Both the position numbers and the translations under genes were made by a program. From positions 62,001 to 126,000 of the forward strand of contig CAMAWH010000004.1 in assembly GCA_945861635.1 (NCBI GenBank): a stretch of DNA of 64,000 bases. Direction: 5' to 3'. This document shows positions 26,214-35,597 of this stretch, piece by piece (position 1 is the first letter of the stretch; each line of letters opens with the position of its first letter). The notes under the pieces were generated by a model. It saw only the letters and a program-made list of their open reading frames with translations. It was not told the DNA's origin and did no database searches. This DNA is from Klebsiella pneumoniae. GTDB taxonomy: Bacteria > Myxococcota_A > UBA796 > SXON01.

Positions 26214-27377
26214 ATGCGTGAAGTTGCTATCGTTTCTGCGGTCCGTACCGCCGTCGGGAAGAGTGGCAGGGGCTCGCTGAGGGACACGCGGCCGGACGAC
26301 TTGGTGGGCGTCGTCCTCCGAGCCGCGCTCGCCCGGGCGCCGGGACTCGACCCCGCGCGAATCGATGACGTCGTGATCGGCACAGCGATGCCCGAGGCCG
26401 AACAGGGCATGAACATCGCGCGGATCGGCAGCTTTCTGGCTGGGCTTCCCGACAGCGTGCCTGCGATTACCATCAACCGTTTTTGCTCATCCGGCTTGCA
26501 GGCGATGGCGCAGGCCGCCGCCGCGATTTCGGCGGGTTGGCAAGACGTCGCGCTCGCCGGCGGCGTGGAGAGCATGAGCCAAATCGCGATGGGCGGACAG
26601 AAGCCATCGCCGCATCCGGGGTTGATGACAGCGCGACCGGAGGCATACACGCCCATGGGGATCACGGCGGAGCTCGTTGCGGAGCGCTTCGGGGTGAGTC
26701 GGGCGGAGCAGGACGCCTTTGCCTACGCTTCGCACATGAAAGCTGCTGCGGCGATCCGGGAGGGGCGATTCGTCGACGAGATCATTCCGGTCGAGACACG
26801 TGTGAACGTCGAGGGCGCGTGGCGCGCGGTGACCTTTGCGGTGGACGAGGGGCCGCGCCCGGACACCACGGTTGAAGGATTGGCGAGGCTGAAGCCGGCG
26901 TTCAAGACGACGGGTTCGGTGACGGCAGGCAATTCTTCGCAGACCAGTGACGGCGCGGCGGCGACGCTCATTGCCGCGCGCGAGGTTGCCGTTGCGATGG
27001 GCTTGCCGATTCGAGGCATCCTTCGGTCGTTTCAGGTTGCGGGTGTCGCCCCGGAGGTGATGGGGATTGGTCCGGTCGTTGCGATTCCGAAGGCGCTCGC
27101 GCGCGCGGGTCTTTCGATCGGAGACATCGATCTGTTCGAGTTGAACGAGGCCTTTGCCGCGCAGGCGGTGTACTGCGTGCGCGAGCTGGGGATTGACCCG
27201 GCGCGCGTGAACGTGAATGGCGGAGCCATCGCGCTCGGCCACCCGCTTGGCTGCACAGGGGCGAAGCTGATTGCGACGTTGTTGGGGGAGATGGAGCGCC
27301 GCGGGGCCCGCTACGGCGTTGTCAGCATGTGCATCGGCGGCGGAATGGGGGCGGCCGCGGTGATTGAGCGTCCTTGA
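26214..27377 (+). CDS. fadA: Acetyl-CoA C-acyltransferase (FadA/FadI-like thiolase)
   Basis: A 387-residue thiolase. The ATG has GGGAG 5 bases upstream. INRFCSSGLQAMAQ contains the nucleophile cysteine at about 91, GNSSQTSDGAAAT and [11 protein letters not shown] are conserved, [16 protein letters not shown] carries the histidine, and SMCIGGGMGAA the second cysteine. It completes the cycle begun by the FadN-like enzyme 9 bases upstream, releasing acetyl-CoA. The other thiolase, at 7533, shares all these motifs but is clearly diverged, so the window carries two separate thiolase systems. Confidence 0.93.
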   Translation: MREVAIVSAVRTAVGKSGRGSLRDTRPDDLVGVVLRAALARAPGLDPARIDDVVIGTAMPEAEQGMNIARIGSFLAGLPDSVPAITINRFCSSGLQAMAQAAAAISAGWQDVALAGGVESMSQIAMGGQKPSPHPGLMTARPEAYTPMGITAELVAERFGVSRAEQDAFAYASHMKAAAAIREGRFVDEIIPVETRVNVEGAWRAVTFAVDEGPRPDTTVEGLARLKPAFKTTGSVTAGNSSQTSDGAAATLIAAREVAVAMGLPIRGILRSFQVAGVAPEVMGIGPVVAIPKALARAGLSIGDIDLFELNEAFAAQAVYCVRELGIDPARVNVNGGAIALGHPLGCTGAKLIATLLGEMERRGARYGVVSMCIGGGMGAAAVIERP

Positions 27378-27385
27378 CGCGAGAT

Positions 27386-27416
27386 CGGCGCCGCCGCCGC
27401 AAGCGCGCCGGCGCCG
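27386..27416. terminator. GC-rich hairpin between convergent genes, possible bidirectional terminator
   Basis: CGGCGCCG occurs twice (27386-27393 and 27409-27416), and the copies are each other's reverse complement. They can form an 8-base-pair stem with a 15-base loop in the 40-base gap between fadA and the convergent sulfatase-like gene. No U-tract follows on either strand. It is therefore not a classical intrinsic terminator, though stable GC hairpins do this job in some GC-rich bacteria. Confidence 0.35.
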
Positions 27417-27417
27417 C

Positions 27418-28896
27418 CTACCAGTAGCCCTGTTTGCGCAATTCCTCCTCTTGTGCCGGTGGAACGGGGCGCCGACTTTCATGGAAGGTACTTCCCGCAC
27501 TCAGCAAGGCGCGGGATGCTTCCAACGCGCGCATCGTATCGGGGTCTGACGTGGACACGTCTTGCCAACCGCTTGGACTGGACCTCCAGAGTCGGGAGTC
27601 AAATGTGTTTACACGCAGCCAGTATGGCGGTGCGATAAGCACTTCTTCGAGTGTCATCTTACCCTCCGCTCCGGCCGGCGCCACCGTTTGTGCCAGAATG
27701 GCACGGGTCGGGATCGGCTGCCCGCGCAGCGCAGGCAAAAGGCTCACTCCATCGGCCGTGACCTGGGCTTTGGCACCCATGGTGGCTTCGATGGTCGGCA
27801 TGACATCGACGAGGCTGACCGGGCTGGCATTGCGCCCGCGTTTGCCGCCCGGTAGGCGGATGACCAGCGGCACGTGCAAAACCGACGAGATGAGTTTACC
27901 CTGATGGCCGAACTGCCCGGATTCACCAAGGGCTTCTCCGTGATCGGCAACGATGACGATGAGCGTGTTTTCCATCCATCCGGCGGCCGACGCGGCGTTC
28001 AGGATCTGCCCCAATTGAGCGTCGGCGCGAGCCAGTCCGGAGTCGTAAACATCGTCCAGGCTTTGGCGCACGCGCGGGTCGGCGGAGATCGCCGTCAGCA
28101 ACGCAGCATCGGGATCGGCGGACCCCGTCGACAGCGGGGGTTTCGCGCGCTTGTCGAGCCAGATCTTCACGGCCGGGTCGATCGCGTGCGCGAAGGGCTC
28201 CCCCGTGCCATAAGGGATGTGCGCGCGTCGTACATGCACCCAGGCGAGCCAGGGGGCGGGGCTGTCGGCGATCCACCGGGCCAAGGCTGGCGCGAGGGCG
28301 CCGCTGGGGGCGCTCGTCACGCTACCGAAGCCCCTGGCCATCGTTTGGATGACGGGGGGCGTCATGCCGCCGGCGTGGTCGAGGAGGACGAGCGAACGGA
28401 ATCCATAGGCGCCGAGAACTTCGGGGAGCGTGTGCACGTCGTCGCGCACGCGGTCCCCCACATCCATCATGCCGTCGTGGCCGGGCAGCAGGCCCGTGAA
28501 GAGGGATGCGTGCGAGACATCGGTAAATGTGCCGTTTGCGTAGGCTTGATCGAAGATCATCGCGTCTCGGGCGAAGGCATCGAGGTGCGGGGTGGTGTCG
28601 CGCGCGTAGCCGTATGCGCCGACGTGGTCCGCACGCCACGAGCACAGCGTGATGAGCAGGACGTTGCGCGCAGGGCCACTGCTGGAAACCAGCCCGAATA
28701 CTGCCGAATCGGGAACGGCTCGCACCACGGAGTCGGGGGGGAGCGGGTTCGCGGTACGGAGGGGAACGAGCCGCTCCGATGCGGGCGCTGTGGTCGATTC
28801 CCGTTGTGTGGCCTTCGAATCGCCGGGGGCCGCCCCGTTGCATGCGGCCCCGAGCATGGCCACACTTCCCAGGACGGCGCACGGCCTCGTTCGCAT
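27418..28896 (-). CDS. Sulfatase/alkaline-phosphatase-fold lipoprotein
   Basis: A 492-residue lipoprotein (MLGAAC, Cys at 19). The mature part aligns with the secreted sulfatase/phosphodiesterase family. Signatures are VLLITLCSWRADHVGAYGY, DTTPHLDAFA and SHASLFTGLLPGHDG, then IPYGTGEPFAHA, and IVIVADHGEALGESGQFGHQ with the C-terminal metal-binding DH. In relatives the first motif reads IDTLRADH, with the Asp binding metal. Here that Asp is Cys. The nucleophile position in FTDVSHASL is Thr rather than formylglycine Cys/Ser, so a phosphoester-type rather than sulfate-ester activity is likelier, if any. It acts outside the inner membrane and is convergent with fadA. Confidence 0.8.
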   Translation of the reverse strand: MRTRPCAVLGSVAMLGAACNGAAPGDSKATQRESTTAPASERLVPLRTANPLPPDSVVRAVPDSAVFGLVSSSGPARNVLLITLCSWRADHVGAYGYARDTTPHLDAFARDAMIFDQAYANGTFTDVSHASLFTGLLPGHDGMMDVGDRVRDDVHTLPEVLGAYGFRSLVLLDHAGGMTPPVIQTMARGFGSVTSAPSGALAPALARWIADSPAPWLAWVHVRRAHIPYGTGEPFAHAIDPAVKIWLDKRAKPPLSTGSADPDAALLTAISADPRVRQSLDDVYDSGLARADAQLGQILNAASAAGWMENTLIVIVADHGEALGESGQFGHQGKLISSVLHVPLVIRLPGGKRGRNASPVSLVDVMPTIEATMGAKAQVTADGVSLLPALRGQPIPTRAILAQTVAPAGAEGKMTLEEVLIAPPYWLRVNTFDSRLWRSSPSGWQDVSTSDPDTMRALEASRALLSAGSTFHESRRPVPPAQEEELRKQGYW

Positions 28897-29039
28897 CGGT
28901 CGAGTGTACGCGCGTGGTAGCCGCAGCGAAAGTGGAGGGTTCGCGCGGCGGCTGCGCTGATTTCATCGGAGTTTTTGATTTTTGCACTAAACCGTGCCAT
29001 CGGGATTCCGATCTCATGTTTGAACCCCGGCGGAGACCC

Positions 29040-29216
29040 ATGCCAGACAGCGAACTACCTGCGGACACCGACGCGAATCCCGTTGACCTTCTGCGTTTGC
29101 GCGTGGCCGCCGCGGAGGACGAGGTGGCTCGGCAGCGCGCGCGCCTCGCCGCGACCATGCGCGCCATGGAAGAGAGCGAAAAGCAGCCCGACCTGCTCGG
29201 TCGCTTCTTTCGGTAG
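29040..29216 (+). CDS. Small coiled-coil protein
   Basis: A 58-residue protein. The start at ATG 29040 is preferred because GGAG sits 5 bases upstream; an ATG at 29016 in the same frame has no such site. After an acidic start (MPDSELPADTDANP) the rest is one amphipathic helix, VDLLRLRVAAAEDEVARQRA onward, with heptad-like Leu/Ala/Val spacing. It ends in a basic aromatic tail LLGRFFR. No family is recognised. It lies alone between two minus-strand genes and ends 8 bases from the barrel-protein stop. Confidence 0.5.
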   Translation: MPDSELPADTDANPVDLLRLRVAAAEDEVARQRARLAATMRAMEESEKQPDLLGRFFR

Positions 29217-29224
29217 AGACCCGT

Positions 29225-30682
29225 TTAAAGTCGAACGCGCGCCGTCGCCATGAACACGTCAACGCGCGTTCCTCCCAGATCGGGAGACAGAAAGGCGTGG
29301 CCACCTTGAAGGACCAGCGCGGGCTTGGGCGCCGGCTTTGCCATCGGATGAGCGGCCAAAGGTTCCACGCTTCCAAGTACGACGGCCCAGTCCAACTCCG
29401 TCCCGAGCGCGTAACCCGACGTCGCGACGCCGAGATGGTTGGTCGGTACGCCACCGTTCCGAAAGCTGGTGAATGCCTGGCTGACGGGAGCCGTGCTCCA
29501 CGCAAACACGACGCCGAGTCGGGCCTGAATCCACGTCGTCGGCGAGACGATCACCGCCGGTTGGGCCCATGTGGCGCCGCGAACCGCTCCTTCGGAAACG
29601 ATCAACTCTGCGCCGTCCGTCGGGTGTCCAGAATATTCGGGATCGATGAGCTGAGCGTAGGCAGCGGCGTCGATAGCGCCTTGAACCTCGTCAAAGAGCA
29701 CCATGCCAACGTCGAAGTCACGATCTGCGGAGAACGCGTTCAGCGTCGCGTCGTCCGGAAGCCCGTCCCCCGAGAGGTAGCCACCATTCATGAGGATACC
29801 GACTCGCTTTTTCGGATCGTCGGCCCGGACGCGCGCCACGGCGGCGCCGGAGACGATACCCAGCGCCGCCGGGGAGTCGTAGGTCCGTGCCCGTTCCGTT
29901 TCACCAGCGATTTGTGCGGCCTCGGTGCCGATATCGAGCGTCCATGAACCGACATGCGTACCGACGCGCGCATACAAGTCCACCACGCCGGCGCGGCTCA
30001 CGTACTGCGTTCCCGTCGGATCAAAAGCGTGCTCGATCTGGTGTCGGTATACGCCGTACGCGCCTGCGGTCACGACGTCGGTCGGCTTCCACACCGCCGC
30101 CAGCACCCCTTGCGCGGCGAACTGGCCCGTCATCAGATCCGCGGTGTCGTCCGCGGCGACGACGTCCGCGGCTACCACCATCGTCCATTCGGGCACCGGC
30201 CTTGTTGCGACGCGGAGACGCACCACACGGTCCCCGAAATCGGTCCGCCCGAACAAGGGATCTCCCGTGCCATCGTTTGCGATCAGTCCGAGCCCCCATG
30301 ACGACGCCTGCAAGCCTAGGTCGATTCGCGCAAAAGGCAGGTCGAAGCCCCCAGCCAACCGACGTGGGCGGATACCGTCCACCGTGAGTGACGGCTGCGC
30401 CTCGCGATGGCGCTCGTCCTCAGTCCCCGGAATCTTCCAGGTATCGCCCGCCACCTGACCGGTGAGGAAGTCCCACTCGGTGCCGATTCGCCACGCCGCC
30501 CCGGAAACATCGACACCGGCACGCAAACGCTGGTCCAACGCCCAGGTCTGCCCCGTATGCGCACCCTCCGTGTTCGCCACGAAGTCGCTCGGTGCCGCGA
30601 GGTTCAGTCGGTACTCGGCGGTATCCGTGACATCCGCGCCCAGAGCGACCCCTGCCATCATCAGCCCGCTTCCGACGATCAT
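29225..30682 (-). CDS. Probable outer-membrane beta-barrel protein
   Basis: A 485-residue protein. The ATG at 30680-30682 is chosen because it gives a clean signal peptide (MIVGSGLMMAGVALGA) and overlaps the stop of the upstream gene (ATGA). The mature protein is built of alternating 8-12-residue strands with aromatic girdle residues (WRIGTEWDFLTGQV, WTMVVAADVVAADD, YGVYRHQIEHAFD, GSWTLDIGTEAAQIAG). It ends in VDVFMATARVRL, with alternating hydrophobic residues as expected of a last barrel strand. This resembles alginate-export or porin-type barrels, but the family is not certain. Coupling to the lipase-like lipoprotein upstream suggests shared work at the outer membrane. Confidence 0.7.
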   Translation of the reverse strand: MIVGSGLMMAGVALGADVTDTAEYRLNLAAPSDFVANTEGAHTGQTWALDQRLRAGVDVSGAAWRIGTEWDFLTGQVAGDTWKIPGTEDERHREAQPSLTVDGIRPRRLAGGFDLPFARIDLGLQASSWGLGLIANDGTGDPLFGRTDFGDRVVRLRVATRPVPEWTMVVAADVVAADDTADLMTGQFAAQGVLAAVWKPTDVVTAGAYGVYRHQIEHAFDPTGTQYVSRAGVVDLYARVGTHVGSWTLDIGTEAAQIAGETERARTYDSPAALGIVSGAAVARVRADDPKKRVGILMNGGYLSGDGLPDDATLNAFSADRDFDVGMVLFDEVQGAIDAAAYAQLIDPEYSGHPTDGAELIVSEGAVRGATWAQPAVIVSPTTWIQARLGVVFAWSTAPVSQAFTSFRNGGVPTNHLGVATSGYALGTELDWAVVLGSVEPLAAHPMAKPAPKPALVLQGGHAFLSPDLGGTRVDVFMATARVRL

Positions 30683-33600
30683 TCGGACTCCCAATCGATG
30701 ACCGGAAGGTCCGGGCAGGAATCGGAACCCAAGCAAACATCGTCACGCAGCTCCGTTCCGCCGCTTTTGAAATAGAGCGCCGTCTGGTTCACCACAAACA
30801 ACGCCACGTCGAAGGCCTGTGACGGATCGGGTTCGTTGAATCCGTGCTTTCCTGTGGTCTGAGGGTACGGTAGGCGGAGCGCGCTGACGCCAGCGTCGGT
30901 CTCCACTGTGAGGCGCAGCGGCGCCTCGCTGGGAGCACCCGTCCCGTCGGTACCCTCGTCGAGATCGTCCGGATCAAAGAGGCAGGGTGCCCCGTTGACG
31001 TCGGTGTACGGGCCAAACGCCTCCGCGGCGCGGGGAACCTGTCGGGCAATCAGCCATGCGTCGTCGGTCACGCCATACCGTTCGTCGACCGTTTGCCAGT
31101 CAAGAATGCCGCTGGTGCGGGCGAGCGCAATGCCCGTGCTGATCGACACGCCCGGATCGCCGATCGTCGGGATGAGAAGCACGTTGGCCGGTGCTCCCCC
31201 GAGGTCCGCGAAAGGCTCGAGGAACCAGTGCTGCCCGTACACGGCGGGGTCCGCGGGTTCGAGGGCCATGGCCATCACCATTGCGAGACGACGCAATTCG
31301 GGCGTGCTGCGGATTTTCCCCGATCCGTGGGACGCAGCGACGACGGGCGAACCGGCGGGCATTGTGACACCCTCGTACACCACGTCCACGTCCAACTCCT
31401 CGATGGTCGCGACGGTTTCTCCGCCGCCATCTCGCAGCGTGATTCGCAGACGATCTCCAAGACCGGCGTTGTCCGCCGTCGAGTACACGGTTGCTGCCGA
31501 CGGCCCCGACTCCGGCATGCCGACCACGGAGCGCTTCTCGAAAGCCGCCAGTGCATCGGCGGCGATGGGCACGCGGAACGCGCCGTCCGCCGGAATCGGC
31601 CCAGCGCGAGACGCTCCTGTCGTGAGGTTCTCCACGAGCACTGAACCACCCGCGGGAAAGCTGGACAATGTTGCGATGTGTACCGAATTCATGTCGCCGT
31701 AGGCGTTCACGTACTGAACGACTTCGATTCCGCCCGCGCCATCCGGCATCCCCAGGATGATGGGGGATAGTACGCGCCCAGGCACGGCAGCGATCACGCC
31801 GCCGAGGTTGCTGCGGATGCCGATGTCCAACAGGCCGGCACCGGGGACGATCGGTGCGAACGCGTCGACCTCCGGCATCACCGCCGCCGCTACCGCCGTA
31901 TTGATTCCACCCAGCGAACCACCGAGAATCGTGTAAGACACGTCGGGACCGCCGATGTCGATGGTGCCGTCATCATCCCAGTCGCACGTTTTCAGGGTGC
32001 CCTCGACCGTGCCGTCCACCGCGACTTTGTCCATCTTGCCGGTACCGCACGCGCGAAAACTACGAACAAGCTGGATCCAGTCCACGACGCCCTGTCGCAC
32101 CATGTCCCGAGTGTGGAACGGGTCCGCAATCCACTGGTCGAACCCGGAGTCGCCTCGCCCGTCATTGTTGAGGTCGCGGAACCGGCTGTCGAGCAGATGG
32201 TCCAGGAAGGGTTCGAGTCCAGCACTTCCGAGGTATCCCCTTAGTAATTCCTCCTCTTCCGATTCGAGGGAAGGGCCGTGTCCAGGCCAGTCGATCCCGC
32301 AGGCCGCGATGCCGACCCGGTTGAGCGACCAGCCGAAAAGAAGCATGTCAAACCGGGAAGATCCGTGGCCATGCCCGAACAGTGCCACGGGGTACGGCCC
32401 GCTGCCCTCCTTCGGCAGGACGCACGTGAACGGAATTCGCGCCGGTTCGGCGTTGTACGTTCCCTTCATCGCGTCCATCCGCCACCACTCGTCAGAATCG
32501 CCGCCGAGCACGCCGCCGTCATCTCGGTCGGCCAGAAAGTAGGGGGTGGTGAAGCTACCGCCGACCACCCGGGAGGAGTAGCCGCTGTACGCGGCGCTAA
32601 TGAATTGAGCCGTTGCACCGTCGAAGAGTCCGACCTCGCTCAATGCGTCGATCAACTCGCCCGTGGGCAAATTGTAGGGGTCCTGGCCGGAGAGCGCGTG
32701 GACGGCGAGCGCCTGCTCGATGCCGGCGGGGTACGCCTTTTCCAAAGATGCAAAGGGCCCTTTTCCGTACAGCCCGCGCCGCACGTCGACGAGGTCGCCT
32801 GTGACCCGACCCGTGGTGAAGCTCCAGGCAAACGCGATGTCGTCAAGGGCTACGTCGTAGTCTTGCAGGGCATCGACCACCGGCAGCAAAGCGTCCGTCT
32901 GCCGCGTGTGATTCACGTATTTCCACGGGGAGAGCACGGGGCTTCCGTCTGTCCCGGTGAGGCGACTGGTGAGCACCACGGCGTACCGCGTCTCCTCTCG
33001 CAGCGGCACCACCGGACGCACGATCAGCGTGTCCGACTCGAGCTCGTAGAAGGTGAGCATGTTGGAACGCGGATCCCCACCTTCGGGCCAGACGTTGGGA
33101 TGGTCGAGCACGCCGTCCCCGTCGGTGTCCTCGCCGGCGTCGAGCGCGCCATTGCCGTTCGCGTCTTCCTCCGTGCCCTCGAACACGAGTGAGGGCGAGC
33201 TGGCATGGGCGTCGTTAGGAAAATATTGGCCGACATCTTCGGTTTCATAGACATACCGACCGTGTCCGAGGTCCAAAGCCACCGGCTTGCCGTAGTCCGG
33301 CGACTTCGGGTCCACGTTGACGAGGTAGATCGCGTCGTCGGCGAAGGCTTTGTCGCCGCGCTCGAAGTCATTTGGATGCCGCGCTTTGATGTCGTCGATG
33401 TCGAGGCGTGCGTCAAACGACACAGTGATGGGGGCATACACTCCGAATCCGGTCAGTTCATCCAGCTTCGTCCGCGCCTCTTCCTCGGACACCGTGACGG
33501 CGACTTTGGAAATGTTCACCCGCAAGCCGGTGGGGCTGGTGGGGTCCGGTCGGGTTGCGAGATCGTTCGGGAACGGAATTTCGGGCAATGGCTCGGCATC

Positions 33601-33693
33601 CCAATCGATCACGACCATCGGACCATCTCCGTCGGGAGTCAAGCGGAGGCCAGCGGGCGGCAGGACGCAAGCGAGCGATAGAAACGCGATCAT
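30679..33693 (-). CDS. Large lipase-like lipoprotein (VolA/Pla-1-like, alpha/beta hydrolase)
   Basis: A 1004-residue lipoprotein with a minimal leader MIAFLSLAC (Cys at 9). The N-terminal third resembles the bacterial virulence-factor lipase N-domain: EIPFPNDLATRPDPTSPTGL and long beta-rich stretches with a calcium-like DANGNGALDAGEDTDGDG insert. A central alpha/beta-hydrolase part has YPVALFGHGHGSSRF (oxyanion region), GIDWPGHG, and the nucleophile elbow TILGGSLGGINTAV (G-x-S-x-G). Family members (VolA, Pla-1) are surface lipoproteins that cleave phospholipid or lysophospholipid to feed fatty acids to the cell. This is larger than most, and the catalytic Asp and His are not pinned down. It is coupled to a barrel protein. 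Confidence 0.7.
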   Translation of the reverse strand: MIAFLSLACVLPPAGLRLTPDGDGPMVVIDWDAEPLPEIPFPNDLATRPDPTSPTGLRVNISKVAVTVSEEEARTKLDELTGFGVYAPITVSFDARLDIDDIKARHPNDFERGDKAFADDAIYLVNVDPKSPDYGKPVALDLGHGRYVYETEDVGQYFPNDAHASSPSLVFEGTEEDANGNGALDAGEDTDGDGVLDHPNVWPEGGDPRSNMLTFYELESDTLIVRPVVPLREETRYAVVLTSRLTGTDGSPVLSPWKYVNHTRQTDALLPVVDALQDYDVALDDIAFAWSFTTGRVTGDLVDVRRGLYGKGPFASLEKAYPAGIEQALAVHALSGQDPYNLPTGELIDALSEVGLFDGATAQFISAAYSGYSSRVVGGSFTTPYFLADRDDGGVLGGDSDEWWRMDAMKGTYNAEPARIPFTCVLPKEGSGPYPVALFGHGHGSSRFDMLLFGWSLNRVGIAACGIDWPGHGPSLESEEEELLRGYLGSAGLEPFLDHLLDSRFRDLNNDGRGDSGFDQWIADPFHTRDMVRQGVVDWIQLVRSFRACGTGKMDKVAVDGTVEGTLKTCDWDDDGTIDIGGPDVSYTILGGSLGGINTAVAAAVMPEVDAFAPIVPGAGLLDIGIRSNLGGVIAAVPGRVLSPIILGMPDGAGGIEVVQYVNAYGDMNSVHIATLSSFPAGGSVLVENLTTGASRAGPIPADGAFRVPIAADALAAFEKRSVVGMPESGPSAATVYSTADNAGLGDRLRITLRDGGGETVATIEELDVDVVYEGVTMPAGSPVVAASHGSGKIRSTPELRRLAMVMAMALEPADPAVYGQHWFLEPFADLGGAPANVLLIPTIGDPGVSISTGIALARTSGILDWQTVDERYGVTDDAWLIARQVPRAAEAFGPYTDVNGAPCLFDPDDLDEGTDGTGAPSEAPLRLTVETDAGVSALRLPYPQTTGKHGFNEPDPSQAFDVALFVVNQTALYFKSGGTELRDDVCLGSDSCPDLPVIDWESE

Positions 33694-33788
33694 GGCGGCC
33701 CCGACGAGCGCGCGGCCTATCCGATCTCGCCGGCGAGCGCGAAACCCAACGACTTGACGGCGCGCCCCACCGGCGCAACGTTGTACCG

Positions 33789-34754
33789 ATGTTCATCGCC
33801 CTCTCGCTCTCGACGTTGGCCACGGCGGCATGTCCGACGATGCCGGCATTCCGGGATGGGGATGGTGACGTCGTCATCCTCGCCCAGAACCTGAAGTTCA
33901 TTGCCACCGGTGCCCAGCGCGCCGCACGCGCCGACCTGCTCGCCGGCTACTTGCTCGCGGACGGTGCAGCGGTGGATCTGCTCCTGCTGTCTGAGGCGCG
34001 GGACTCGGACACCATCGAAGAACACGTCTTGGATTGGTGTTTTTACGCGCAGGCCGGGAATGGCCGCCAGGGATACCGGTGGGATCCGGCCGGCGCTGGC
34101 CGATCTCCGGGGGGGCTGGTGCTCGGCGTGCGCCAGCGCCAGGAGGGCACGTTGCGTGGGCTGGCCGGGTCTGCTGGGCGAGTCTTTCGCGCCCGGCCAG
34201 TATCGCTGGCGGAGGGATTGTTGGGGCCGATCGTAGGCTTCGTCAAGGGGTGGGCGGGCATTGACGTAGACGGCACGCGCATCGTCTGGACGCACACGCA
34301 GGCCAGCTATGATGCGCATCCCGAGCGCGGGGCAGGGGGGCCGACCTTCGGGCGCGCGGGCCAATTCCGCGACCTCGCCGCGGACCTTGGTATTTCGACG
34401 CTGCCGACGTTGCTCACCGGCGATCTCAACGTGATGGACGACAACGCCGACCCGGCCGCTCGGCGCGCCGCCGACATCGACGGCACCACGCTGGCGGGAT
34501 TCGTGGCGAGTACGGGAATCCGGTTTGCCCCGCCACGCGCCGCCTGCGCAGAAGGGACGTTTGTCGGAACACTCAAGGCAGCAGGCGGAGGCGGGAAGAT
34601 GGCCGGCGCCGCCCTTGATCGCGTCGGCGTGAACGACGCATTCAATACGCGGCACCCGGGCATGACGGTTGGATGCGCGGACATCCGCGGGCGCGATCTG
34701 CGGCTCTCCGATCACCGTGGGCTACTGATCAATGTCCCGTTCGCGCATCACTGA
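33789..34754 (+). CDS. Secreted endonuclease/exonuclease/phosphatase (EEP) family protein
   Basis: A 321-residue protein started at ATG 33789, which gives a cleavable signal peptide (MFIALSLSTLATAACP). The EEP fold is marked by VVILAQNLKFIATG (N-terminal Asn), LLLLSEARD (metal Glu), RIVWTHTQASYDAH, LLTGDLNVMDDNAD (GDxN) and a C-terminal SDHRGLLINV (catalytic SDH). The family includes DNases, sphingomyelinases and inositol phosphatases. The secreted form with two early cysteines fits an extracellular sphingomyelinase or nuclease. The exact substrate cannot be read from the sequence. It stands alone, divergent from the lipase-like gene. Confidence 0.8.
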   Translation: MFIALSLSTLATAACPTMPAFRDGDGDVVILAQNLKFIATGAQRAARADLLAGYLLADGAAVDLLLLSEARDSDTIEEHVLDWCFYAQAGNGRQGYRWDPAGAGRSPGGLVLGVRQRQEGTLRGLAGSAGRVFRARPVSLAEGLLGPIVGFVKGWAGIDVDGTRIVWTHTQASYDAHPERGAGGPTFGRAGQFRDLAADLGISTLPTLLTGDLNVMDDNADPAARRAADIDGTTLAGFVASTGIRFAPPRAACAEGTFVGTLKAAGGGGKMAGAALDRVGVNDAFNTRHPGMTVGCADIRGRDLRLSDHRGLLINVPFAHH

Positions 34755-34790
34755 GTTGATGATCGGTCCGATGCCGTCTATGTTGAGCGC

Positions 34791-35576
34791 ATGCGCAGAA
34801 TCGCCGTAATCCCCCTGCTTGTGCTCGCCGCCTGCAAGGGGCCTCCCATCGCTGCACCAGAGACCATCGACAATCTTTTCGACTTCCTTTTCGTCCATCT
34901 GGAAGACGGCGAGGACGCCGAGATGGAGGAGGGAGCGGACCTCCTCGTGGATTGGATGGACGAGCATCTCGACGAGACGAAGAACGGCTACAAGGTTGAT
35001 AATCTCGATCAGGAGGGCGTAGACGCGCTGGGTGAGGGGGAGCAGGATCTGTCATCGCTCGCGGGCGCGGCGGTCGGGCACGAGTCGGTGAATACTGTGG
35101 ACGCCCTCGTCAGCACAACCGCGACGGTGAGTTCGGTCGATCTTTACCAATATGAGTCCTTCGAGCGTGACTATCAGGGCGATGTCGATGCGTTTCTGGC
35201 CCATGACGACCCGCGGCTCGACACGGAAATCCGGGCGAGTTCGTCGTACGCTGGCATCATCACGGTCGAAACGCACTCCCAAGTGCAGTACCGCTGGGTG
35301 AATTCGAAGCACGGTCCGGCTCTTTTCGAGAGGACCTGGCTGCTCGATCCGTGCGTCGTGACACCCGAAGACATTGTAGCGGTGGACCAGCAGTACTTCC
35401 TATGGGGCATCGTTCCCAACGAAGATGGTTCGTCTCGAAACATCCAGGTCACGTGGGTCGTGGCCGAAGTATTTCTGGATGACATGCCAGAGGACACGGC
35501 GATCGACCTTATGATTGGCAGCATGGCCGGCATGGCGAAGAAACTCGATGCGTACATTGAACGAGAGGGCGGGTGA
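34791..35576 (+). CDS. Putative lipoprotein, unknown function
   Basis: A 261-residue lipoprotein with a regular signal peptide (MRRIAVIPLLVLAAC, Cys at 15). The mature part is strongly acidic (HLEDGEDAEMEEGADLLVDW) with a helix-rich N-half. A beta-rich middle follows (IITVETHSQVQYRWVN; LFERTWLLDPCVVTPEDI). I recognise no family. It follows the EEP gene by 36 bases on the same strand and is convergent with the CGPC lipoprotein. Confidence 0.65.
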   Translation: MRRIAVIPLLVLAACKGPPIAAPETIDNLFDFLFVHLEDGEDAEMEEGADLLVDWMDEHLDETKNGYKVDNLDQEGVDALGEGEQDLSSLAGAAVGHESVNTVDALVSTTATVSSVDLYQYESFERDYQGDVDAFLAHDDPRLDTEIRASSSYAGIITVETHSQVQYRWVNSKHGPALFERTWLLDPCVVTPEDIVAVDQQYFLWGIVPNEDGSSRNIQVTWVVAEVFLDDMPEDTAIDLMIGSMAGMAKKLDAYIEREGG

Positions 35577-35597
35577 ACCCCGCCGCTGTCGGATGCA

